Shown here piece after piece: positions 14,388 through 19,601 of a stretch of 19,601 bases of DNA. Numbering within the stretch: the stretch's first letter is position 1; each line of letters begins with the position of its first letter. Source of the stretch: an uncultured Eubacteriales bacterium (lineage in GTDB: Bacteria; Bacillota; Clostridia; Oscillospirales; Oscillospiraceae); contig UQZA01000042.1 of NCBI GenBank assembly GCA_900545515.1, positions 1 to 19,601 of the forward strand. The letters are read 5' to 3'. The position numbers were made by a program, and so were the translations under genes. The notes beneath the pieces were generated by a model. The model ran no database searches. It was not told the origin of the DNA and was given only the letters and a program-made list of their open reading frames with translations.

Positions 14388-16061
14388 ATGGCAGAGATCA
14401 CAGAAAATAAAAATTTCATTCACGCTTTCATTGAGGAGGACCTGGGGGAGGGCGGACAGTTTGCCGGATACCAGGTTCACACCCGTTTCCCCCCGGAGCC
14501 CAATGGGTACCTCCACATTGGCCACTGCAAAGCCCTCATCATTGACTTCGGTACGGCAGAAAAGTTTGGCGGCATCTGCAACCTGCGGATGGATGACACC
14601 AACCCCACCAAGGAAGACACGGAGTACGTAGACGCCATTCAGGAGGACATCCACTGGCTGGGCTTTGACTGGGGCGACCGGTTCTTCTACGGCTCGGACT
14701 ACTTTGAAAAAACCTACGCCTTTGCCGAGGAGCTCATCACCAAGGGCCTGGCTTACGTCTGCGAGCTGACTCCGGAGCAGTTCCGGGAGTACCGGGGCGA
14801 CCTGACCCACCCTGCCGTCTCCCCCTACCGGGACCGGCCGGCAGAAGAGTCTCTGGACCTGTTCCGCCGGATGCGGGCCGGGGAATTCCCTGACAACCGG
14901 TACACCCTCCGGGCCAAGATCGACCTGGCCTCCGGCAACTTCAACATGCGGGACCCGGTGCTGTACCGCATCCGCCATGTGGAGCATCACCGCCAGGGGA
15001 CCAAGTGGTGCATCTACCCCATGTACGACTTTGCCCATCCCATTCAGGACGCACTGGAAGGCATCACCCACAGCCTGTGCTCCCTGGAGTTTGAAAACCA
15101 CCGTCCCCTGTACAATTGGGTGGTGGAGCATGTATCCGTCCCCCATCACCCCCGGCAGATTGAGTTTGCCCGGCTGGGCATCGACCACACGGTTCTGTCC
15201 AAGCGGAAGCTACGCCAGCTGGTGGAGGAGGGCCGGGTCTCCGGCTGGGACGATCCCAGAATGCCCACTCTCTGCGGTCTGCGCCGCCGGGGCTACACCC
15301 CTGCCTCCATCCGGAACTTCTGCGAGCGCATCGGCGTGGCCAAGGCGCCCAACACCGTGGAGTACGCCTTCCTGGAGCACTGCCTCCGGGAGGACCTGAA
15401 TGAGACCGCCACCCGGGTCATGGCTGTGCTAGACCCGGTGAAGCTCACCGTCACCAACTATCCCCAGGGTCACTCTGAGACCTTCCAGGTGGAAAACAAT
15501 CCGGTAGACCCCCAGTCCGGTACCCGGCCCCTCACCTTCTCCCGGGAGCTGTGGATTGAGCGGGAGGACTTTATGGAGGAAAAGGTGGGGAAATTCTTCC
15601 GCCTCTACCCTGGCAATGAAGTCCGGCTCAAGGGCGCCTACGTGGTCAAATGCACCGGCTGCGTCAAAGACGAGGCCGGGCGGGTCATCGAAATCCTGTG
15701 CACCTATGATCCCGACTCCCGGGGCGGCGACCCCGCCGACGGCCGGAAGGTCAAGAGCACCATCCATTGGGTGGATGCAGAAAACTGCTTCGACGCAGAG
15801 GTCCGCCTGTACAGCAATCTCTTCGACGACCCCGATCCCGATGCTGCCGGAAAGGACTTTCTGGCCTGCCTGAATCCCCACTCTTTGGAGATCCGGCAGG
15901 GCTGCAAAGTAGAGGCTTCCCTGGCTTCCGCCCAGCCGGCCAGCCGGTTCCAGTTCATGCGTCAGGGCTACTTCTGCGCCGACTCCAAGGACTCCCAGCC
16001 GGATCACCTGGTGTTCAACCGGGCCGTCAGCCTGAAGGACAGCTACAAGCCGGGGAAGTAA
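14388..16061 (+). CDS. glnS: Glutaminyl-tRNA synthetase
   Basis: This class I enzyme charges tRNA-Gln with glutamine. The 557 residues are close to E. coli GlnRS. The HIGH motif is at 43-46 in PPEPNGYLHIGHCKA, and the KMSKS equivalent is VLSKRKL at 269-275. GlnRS rather than GluRS is indicated by RFPPEPNGYLHIGH, by WDDPRMPTLCGLRRRGYTP, by REDLNETATRVMAVLDPVKL, and by the two C-terminal beta-barrel domains (from about 340). The ATG at 14388 has GAGAGAGG nine bases upstream; the frame upstream to 14316 lies in the promoter. Many Bacillota lack GlnRS and make Gln-tRNA by GatCAB transamidation, so this gene suggests a lineage that gained GlnRS; that is inference. It is transcribed alone and closed by a terminator. 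Confidence 0.97.
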   Translation: MAEITENKNFIHAFIEEDLGEGGQFAGYQVHTRFPPEPNGYLHIGHCKALIIDFGTAEKFGGICNLRMDDTNPTKEDTEYVDAIQEDIHWLGFDWGDRFFYGSDYFEKTYAFAEELITKGLAYVCELTPEQFREYRGDLTHPAVSPYRDRPAEESLDLFRRMRAGEFPDNRYTLRAKIDLASGNFNMRDPVLYRIRHVEHHRQGTKWCIYPMYDFAHPIQDALEGITHSLCSLEFENHRPLYNWVVEHVSVPHHPRQIEFARLGIDHTVLSKRKLRQLVEEGRVSGWDDPRMPTLCGLRRRGYTPASIRNFCERIGVAKAPNTVEYAFLEHCLREDLNETATRVMAVLDPVKLTVTNYPQGHSETFQVENNPVDPQSGTRPLTFSRELWIEREDFMEEKVGKFFRLYPGNEVRLKGAYVVKCTGCVKDEAGRVIEILCTYDPDSRGGDPADGRKVKSTIHWVDAENCFDAEVRLYSNLFDDPDPDAAGKDFLACLNPHSLEIRQGCKVEASLASAQPASRFQFMRQGYFCADSKDSQPDHLVFNRAVSLKDSYKPGK

Positions 16062-16127
16062 GGCTCCAGCCTCCTTCCCGCCAGGCCTGGTCCGGTGATT
16101 CCAAAGCAACAAACAACAAATCCAGCG

Positions 16128-16158
16128 GCCTCCCGCCCAAAAGCGGGAGGCTTTGTAT
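16128..16158 (+). terminator. Intrinsic terminator of glnS
   Basis: A 9-bp GC-rich stem (GCCTCCCGC 16128-16136 with GCGGGAGGC 16143-16151), a 6-base loop, then TTTGTATAT. It lies 66 bases after the glnS stop. The T-tract is short but the stem is strong. Confidence 0.75.
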
Positions 16159-16205
16159 ATAAGCCGCCCCAAAGACGCACTTCCCGGCAGTCCCGCAAAA
16201 CTCCC

Positions 16206-16235
16206 TTGTATTTTCTCATAGGGCCGGTCTATAAT
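16206..16235 (+). promoter_or_regulatory. Promoter of the methyltransferase gene
   Basis: TTGTAT (16206-16211), an 18-base spacer, and a perfect TATAAT (16230-16235). The predicted start near 16242 gives a leader of about 30 bases before the ATG at 16273. Confidence 0.7.
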
Positions 16236-16241
16236 AGACCG
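16225..16241. promoter_or_regulatory. Perfect 17-bp palindrome covering the -10 box; candidate operator
   Basis: CGGTCTATAATAGACCG reads the same on both strands apart from its central base (8-bp arms). It contains the whole -10 box and ends at the predicted transcription start, so a dimeric repressor bound here would block the promoter. No regulator gene is adjacent. It could also be a chance extension of the partly symmetric TATAAT. Confidence 0.5.
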
Positions 16242-16272
16242 AATCTGAAATCTTGGGAATGAGGTGTTCTTG

Positions 16273-16887
16273 ATGTGTACAGATAAGCAATCGGTAGCCG
16301 CCTACTTTGATTGCCTGGCGGCAGATTGGGATGAAGTCAACACCTACAGCGATACCACAGTGTCTCAAATTCTGGATCTGGCGGAAATCCGCCCTGGGGT
16401 TCATATCCTGGACGTGGCCTGCGGAACCGGCTGCCTGTTTCCGGCTTATCTGCAGCGGGGTGCGTCCAGCATCACTGGCGTGGATTTCTCCCCAGGGATG
16501 ATCGCCCAGGCGGAGAAGAAATTTCGGCAGCCGGCAGTCCATCTGATTCGGGCAGACATTCTGGCCTGCCGGTTTGACCGGCCCTTTGACCGGTGCATGG
16601 TTTTCAATGCCCTGCCCTATTTTGCAAGTCCTGCCTCCCTGCTACGCCGGTTGGCGGGCTATGTCAAGCCCGGCGGGCGGATCACTCTGGCTCACTGCCA
16701 ATGGGAAGCGCCAGCCCACCACCGGGCATGCCCCTGCTCCTTTCCACTGCCTGAGCCCCACCGGCTGGCTCGGAGCATGGCGCCCTGGTTCTTGGTGGAT
16801 GTCCAAATCTCCAATGGGGAGGTATACGTGGTGTCCGGTCTGCGCAACGACAGACAGACCTGCTTTGCCCCGGGAGGCAGCCGGTAA
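16273..16887 (+). CDS. Class I SAM-dependent methyltransferase
   Basis: A 204-residue protein of the UbiE/Methyltransf_11 type. Motif I, ILDVACGTG (45-53), binds S-adenosylmethionine; ITGVDFSPGMIAQAEKKF carries the acidic residue that holds the ribose; ADILACRF and DRCMVFNALPYF are the following motifs, and YVKPGGRITLAHC is the usual post-motif strand. The start region AAYFDCLAADWDEV is common in small clostridial methyltransferases. ATG 16273 is chosen because GAGGTG lies six bases upstream; the GTG at 16264 is part of that site. The substrate cannot be deduced. The gene has its own promoter with a palindromic -10 region and lies just upstream of uvrB, which has a separate promoter. Confidence 0.88.
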   Translation: MCTDKQSVAAYFDCLAADWDEVNTYSDTTVSQILDLAEIRPGVHILDVACGTGCLFPAYLQRGASSITGVDFSPGMIAQAEKKFRQPAVHLIRADILACRFDRPFDRCMVFNALPYFASPASLLRRLAGYVKPGGRITLAHCQWEAPAHHRACPCSFPLPEPHRLARSMAPWFLVDVQISNGEVYVVSGLRNDRQTCFAPGGSR

Positions 16888-16899
16888 TCTGTTCGGAGG

Positions 16900-16920
16900 A
16901 GTTTTCCGGAAACTTTTCTC
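16900..16920 (+). terminator. Weak terminator-like hairpin after the methyltransferase gene
   Basis: AGTTT/AAACT (16900-16904 with 16910-16914) is followed by TTTCTC. The stem is only 5 bp and AT-rich, so termination would be weak and read-through into uvrB is possible. Confidence 0.3.
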
Positions 16921-16927
16921 TGGCCCA

Positions 16928-16956
16928 TTGTACTTTCGACCGATCCATGGTATAAT
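16928..16956 (+). promoter_or_regulatory. Promoter of uvrB
   Basis: TTGTAC (16928-16933), a 17-base spacer and a perfect TATAAT (16951-16956) predict a start near 16963. The leader to the ATG is about 45 bases. GAAC occurs at 16968-16971 but not in the symmetric GAAC-N4-GTTC form of a Gram-positive LexA box. Confidence 0.75.
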
Positions 16957-17007
16957 GCAAAAAACCGAACATACTATCGTTATCTCGTTCACTTGGAGGA
17001 ACACACC

Positions 17008-18969
17008 ATGGAGTTTGAATTGCACGCACCATATACGCCCACCGGCGATCAGCCCCAGGCCATTGAAAAGCTGGTCCGGGGCTTGCAACTGGGGCTGGAG
17101 GAGCAAACCCTTTTGGGCGTCACTGGCTCCGGAAAAACCTTCACCATGGCCAATGTCATCGCTCAGCTAAACCGCCCTACCCTGGTCCTGGCTCACAACA
17201 AAACCCTGGCCGCCCAACTGTGCAGCGAATTCCGGGAGTTTTTTCCTAACAATGCTGTGGAGTATTTTATCTCTTATTACGACTACTATCAGCCGGAGGC
17301 CTACATCGCCCAGACTGACACCTACATTGAGAAGGACTCCGCCGTCAACGACGAGATTGAGCGCCTGCGGCATAGCGCCACCGCCTCCCTCTTCGAACGG
17401 CGGGATGTCATCGTAGTGGCTTCCGTCTCCTGCATCTATGGGCTGGGCGACCCCATTGACTACAAAAATATGGTGATCTCCCTACGGGTGGGCCAGGAGC
17501 GACCCCTGGACAGCCTCCTCCGCAAACTCACAGAAATACGCTATGAACGCAACGACCTGGACTTCTCCCGGAACAAATTCCGCCTCCGTGGGGACACCCT
17601 GGAGATTTATCCCGCCTACTGGAACGGCCGGGCCATTCGGGTGGAATTCTTTGGCGATGAAATTGATCGAATCTCCGAAATCAACGCCGTCACCGGCATG
17701 CCGGAGCGGTTCATTGAGCATGTTGCCATTTATCCCGCCAGCCACTATGTGGCCTCCAAAGAGAAGATGGCCCGGGCCATGGAGGAAATCCGCCGGGAGT
17801 GCGACCAGCAGGTGAAGCGGTTCCGTCAGGAAAACAAATTGCTGGAGGCCCAGCGGATTGCTCAACGAACCAATTATGACCTGGAAATGATGGCAGAAAT
17901 CGGCTTCTGCTCTGGCATCGAAAATTACTCCCGGGTCATCTCCGGCCGGGCTCCCGGCACGCCACCCACCACGCTCCTGGACTATTTCCCCAGGGATTTT
18001 CTCATGTTCATCGACGAAAGTCATGTAACCATTCCCCAGGTCCGGGCCATGTACGCCGGGGACCACTCCCGGAAAGAGAGCCTGGTGAATTACGGCTTCC
18101 GCCTTCCCTCTGCCTTTGACAACCGGCCACTTAACTTCAACGAGTTCCAGGAGAAGCTGCACCAGGTGGTGTATATCTCCGCCACCCCCGCTGAATATGA
18201 GCGCACTCGCTCCGGGCAAATTGTGGAGCAGGTCATCCGCCCCACCGGCCTATTGGACCCCAAAACCGAGGTCCGGCCCATTGAAGGACAGATTGACGAC
18301 CTGATTGGGGAAATCAACCAGGTCACAGCCCAGCAGGAGCGGGTGCTGGTCACCACCTTAACCAAAAAAATGGCGGAGGACCTGACGGGGTACCTCCAAA
18401 AGGCGGGAATCAAAGTCCGGTACATGCACTCGGATATATCCGCCATGGAGCGGATGGAGATCATCCGGGACCTTCGCATGGCCAAGTTTGACGTTCTCGT
18501 GGGCATCAACCTGCTGCGGGAAGGGCTGGACCTGCCTGAGGTGAGCTTAGTTGCCATTTTGGATGCGGACAAAGAGGGCTTCCTCCGATCGGAAACCAGC
18601 CTGATCCAGACCATTGGCCGGGCAGCCCGAAATGCCGGGGGCCGGGTCATCCTCTACGCTGACTCCGTGACAAACGCCATGGATGCCGCCCTCCAAGAGA
18701 CAGAGCGGCGGCGCAACATCCAGAGAGCCTATAACGAAGCCCATGGCATCGTTCCCAAGACCATCGTCAAATCTGTTCGGGATCTGATCGAAATCTCCAA
18801 GTCCACAGCGGAGGTCCGACGCAAGGACGGAGTGAAGATGACCCAGGTGGAGCGGGAACGGGAAATTGCCAAACTGGAAAAGGAAATGCGCCAGGCTGCC
18901 CGGATGATGGAATTCGAATATGCCGCTGTCCTGCGAGATCAAATCATTCAGTTGCGAGGGGCCAAATAG
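17008..18969 (+). CDS. uvrB: Excinuclease ABC subunit B
   Basis: This is the damage-verifying helicase-like subunit of nucleotide excision repair; it is loaded by UvrA and then recruits UvrC. The protein is 653 residues. Walker A is GVTGSGKT (37-44). The beta-hairpin that threads between DNA strands follows in YYDYYQPEAYIAQTDTYIEK. DESH (336-339) is the Walker B box, YISATPAEYE is motif III, and QTIGRAARN is motif VI. The C-terminal UVR domain, which contacts UvrC, is AKLEKEMRQAARMMEFEYAA to the end. The ATG at 17008 has GGAGGA seven bases upstream; the in-frame TTG at 16993 overlaps that site. No clear terminator follows, so transcription may continue into the 19030-19440 region. Confidence 0.98.
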   Translation: MEFELHAPYTPTGDQPQAIEKLVRGLQLGLEEQTLLGVTGSGKTFTMANVIAQLNRPTLVLAHNKTLAAQLCSEFREFFPNNAVEYFISYYDYYQPEAYIAQTDTYIEKDSAVNDEIERLRHSATASLFERRDVIVVASVSCIYGLGDPIDYKNMVISLRVGQERPLDSLLRKLTEIRYERNDLDFSRNKFRLRGDTLEIYPAYWNGRAIRVEFFGDEIDRISEINAVTGMPERFIEHVAIYPASHYVASKEKMARAMEEIRRECDQQVKRFRQENKLLEAQRIAQRTNYDLEMMAEIGFCSGIENYSRVISGRAPGTPPTTLLDYFPRDFLMFIDESHVTIPQVRAMYAGDHSRKESLVNYGFRLPSAFDNRPLNFNEFQEKLHQVVYISATPAEYERTRSGQIVEQVIRPTGLLDPKTEVRPIEGQIDDLIGEINQVTAQQERVLVTTLTKKMAEDLTGYLQKAGIKVRYMHSDISAMERMEIIRDLRMAKFDVLVGINLLREGLDLPEVSLVAILDADKEGFLRSETSLIQTIGRAARNAGGRVILYADSVTNAMDAALQETERRRNIQRAYNEAHGIVPKTIVKSVRDLIEISKSTAEVRRKDGVKMTQVEREREIAKLEKEMRQAARMMEFEYAAVLRDQIIQLRGAK

Positions 18970-19033
18970 CTCAGTGTGGACGCATCGTAAAAATGCATCG
19001 CAGAAAACCCTCAAAAAATAAATAAAAAAGCGC

Positions 19034-19062
19034 TTGACTAAATCGCAAATCTGTGCTACAAT
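19034..19062 (+). promoter_or_regulatory. Promoter P1 downstream of uvrB
   Basis: TTGACT (19034-19039), a 17-base spacer and TACAAT (19057-19062) predict a start near 19069. The region before it is AT-rich. No conventional gene follows; the transcript would begin with the tiny ORFs at 19094-19164. Confidence 0.65.
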
Positions 19063-19093
19063 GTAGACACAACAAAGAAAGGCGGTGAGTCCC

Positions 19094-19164
19094 ATGTTCT
19101 GATGTGCAGCATTCCCATCCAAGATTTCCTCTGCTATACAGGCAACTTCGGATCATTTGCTTGA
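19094..19164 (+). CDS. Two overlapping tiny ORFs: MF-stop, then a 20-codon peptide
   Basis: A near-perfect ribosome-binding site, AAGGCGGTGA (19079-19088), lies five bases before ATG TTC TGA (19094-19102). The last base of that stop is the first base of a second ATG (TGATG), which opens a 20-codon ORF ending at TGA 19162-19164: MCSIPIQDFLCYTGNFGSFA. The overlap is the classic arrangement for re-initiation. The peptide matches no family I know. CATGTTCT (19093-19100), which contains the first start codon, can pair with AGAACATG (19167-19174) just after the second stop. This could be a leader-peptide or attenuation device, or a strong ribosome-binding site with no real protein. Confidence 0.4.
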
Positions 19165-19190
19165 CTAGAACATGTAACAATCTGTAAAAT
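19161..19190 (+). promoter_or_regulatory. Promoter P2, inside the leader of P1
   Basis: TTGACT (19161-19166), an 18-base spacer, and TAAAAT (19185-19190) predict a start near 19197. It would drive the structured region at 19232-19305 independently of P1. Its -35 box overlaps the stop codon of the tiny ORF. Confidence 0.5.
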
Positions 19191-19192
19191 CT

Positions 19193-19228
19193 ATACTTTC
19201 TACGTTTCTATTGCGATACTTTCTACGT
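19193..19228 (+). repeat. 13-bp direct repeat spaced 23 bases
   Basis: ATACTTTCTACGT occurs at 19193-19205 and again, identically, at 19216-19228. The copies start close to the predicted P2 start and are about two helical turns apart. They could be binding sites for one protein or pairing sites: each contains CTTTCT, complementary to AGAAAG in the ribosome-binding region at 19076-19081. Confidence 0.65.
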
Positions 19229-19231
19229 GAT

Positions 19232-19305
19232 AAGCATACTCTGCAAGAGGCGGTTTCTCCCCTGGCAGAGGACAGGCTGTCAGTTTGTTGCCGTCTCGTA
19301 TGCTT
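19232..19305 (+). ncRNA. Candidate structured non-coding RNA (nested rod-like fold)
   Basis: Three helices nest inside one another. P1 pairs 19232-19239 (AAGCATAC) with 19298-19305, 8 bp perfect. P2 pairs 19247-19253 with 19291-19297, 7 bp with one G-U, stacking directly on P1 on the 3' side. P3 pairs 19262-19268 (CTGGCAG) with 19277-19283, 7 bp with one G-U, closed by loop AGGACAGG. The region has no ORF with a ribosome-binding site, follows promoter P2, and is followed by terminator-like hairpins. I looked for tmRNA, SRP RNA, RNase P and common riboswitch cores and did not recognise any. Helix existence is read from the sequence; function is unknown. Confidence 0.4.
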
Positions 19306-19319
19306 TGAAACTCCTTTCT

Positions 19320-19357
19320 GAATAAATGTCGTTTATTCCCCTGCTTTTTATATTTTT
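19320..19357 (+). terminator. AT-rich hairpin and T-rich tract, possible terminator of the candidate RNA
   Basis: GAATAAA (19320-19326) pairs with TTTATTC (19332-19338), followed by CCCTGCTTTTTATATTTTTC. The stem is short and weak. Just before it, CCTTTCT (19313-19319) is complementary to AGAAAGG of the upstream ribosome-binding site at 19076-19082. Confidence 0.35.
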
Positions 19358-19396
19358 CTCATTGATCTCCTTTTCCCAGCAATCTTCTTCGCGAAG

Positions 19397-19436
19397 AGGC
19401 TGCCTCCAAACCAGTTGCGAGGCAGCCTTCTTTTTG
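19397..19436 (+). terminator. Strong intrinsic terminator
   Basis: AGGCTGCCTC (19397-19406) pairs perfectly with GAGGCAGCCT (19419-19428), with a 12-base loop, followed by TCTTTTTG. It closes plus-strand transcription coming from uvrB, P1 and P2. A palindrome TCTTCGCGAAGA (19386-19397) touches its left side. Confidence 0.8.
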
Positions 19437-19545
19437 TAGATCGCGGTTGGCAATAAGTGTCTGGGCCTTGAAACCGGGATAGATAAGGTACAAACCTGGT
19501 TTCCAATGCATACGCACCACACAGCGGTCACACACACCAGATATA

Positions 19546-19576
19546 GAAAAAATGGACATCCTGTTGGATGTCCATT
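19546..19576 (-). terminator. Strong intrinsic terminator of a minus-strand gene beyond the right edge
   Basis: A perfect 11-bp stem (19551-19561 with 19566-19576) and a 4-base loop are followed on the minus strand by TTTTTTC. The gene it serves must end at or beyond the window edge on the minus strand, convergent with the plus-strand unit above. Bases 19437-19545 between the two terminators show only a 9-bp imperfect hairpin (19470-19478 with 19495-19503) and no supported gene. Confidence 0.85.
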
Positions 19577-19601
19577 CAAATGTTGGCATTACCTATTTTC
19601 C

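Noticed and set aside
16957..16995. LexA (SOS) box upstream of uvrB
   Set aside because: GAAC and GTTC occur but 16 bases apart, not in the GAAC-N4-GTTC arrangement.
19069..19436. Known RNA classes (tmRNA, SRP RNA, RNase P, 6S RNA, common riboswitches)
   Set aside because: None of their conserved cores is visible; 6S RNA cannot be fully excluded by eye because it is defined mainly by shape.
19280..19579. Minus-strand 99-codon frame near the right edge
   Set aside because: It begins inside the strong minus-strand terminator (19551-19576) and crosses the plus-strand terminator; no ribosome-binding site.
1..19601. CRISPR array, insertion sequence, integrase, toxin-antitoxin or prophage genes
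   Set aside because: No regularly spaced repeats with spacers, no transposase or integrase motifs, and no tRNA genes or attachment sites were seen.

Overview
The window looks like chromosomal DNA of a fairly GC-rich member of the Bacillota, most likely a Clostridia gut anaerobe of the Oscillospiraceae kind. This rests on three things. The replicative polymerase is PolC with its internal exonuclease. The gene order pyrH-frr-uppS-cdsA-dxr-rseP-ispG-polC is typical of Bacillota. Ribosome-binding sites are strong and the promoters are sigma-A-like (TTGNNN-17/18-TATAAT). The genus is an inference; no rRNA is present.

Layout. Bases 1-368 are non-coding with hairpins and a promoter. At 369-1499 (+) is a winged-helix regulator with an unrecognised N-terminal domain, convergent with polC. 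A long minus-strand block (12878 down to 1602) carries pyrH, frr, a 616-bp gap with a palindrome and a terminator-like hairpin, then uppS, cdsA, dxr, rseP, ispG and polC. The genes from uppS to ispG are packed 1-13 bp apart; polC follows a 172-bp spacer with a perfect 17-bp-arm palindrome. A more AT-rich island (about 12970-14390) holds one small predicted lipoprotein gene (-), flanked by a diverged non-coding direct repeat spaced exactly 1200 bp apart. After it come three plus-strand genes, each with its own promoter: glnS, a small class I methyltransferase whose -10 box is the centre of a perfect palindrome, and uvrB. Bases 18970-19601 contain no conventional gene. They hold two plus-strand promoters, a minimal two-codon ORF overlapping a 20-codon ORF, a 13-bp direct repeat, a nested rod-like RNA fold, a plus-strand terminator, and at the right edge a strong minus-strand terminator for a gene outside the window.

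How the genes fit together. PyrH makes UDP and Frr recycles ribosomes. Dxr and IspG are MEP-pathway enzymes supplying isoprenoid units, which UppS elongates to undecaprenyl diphosphate, the cell-wall lipid carrier precursor. CdsA makes CDP-diacylglycerol for phospholipids, and RseP is the intramembrane site-2 protease of envelope signalling. The block therefore links envelope and isoprenoid synthesis with replication (PolC). UvrB is excision repair and GlnRS is translation.

Most of the window is ordinary core genome, and I do not see a complete new defence, mobile or biosynthetic system. The parts most worth a second look are the 19030-19440 region (candidate regulatory RNA with overlapping tiny ORFs), the palindrome over the methyltransferase promoter, the repeat pair around the lipoprotein gene with coding-like sequence after its stop codon, and the extragenic palindromes that lack U-tracts.
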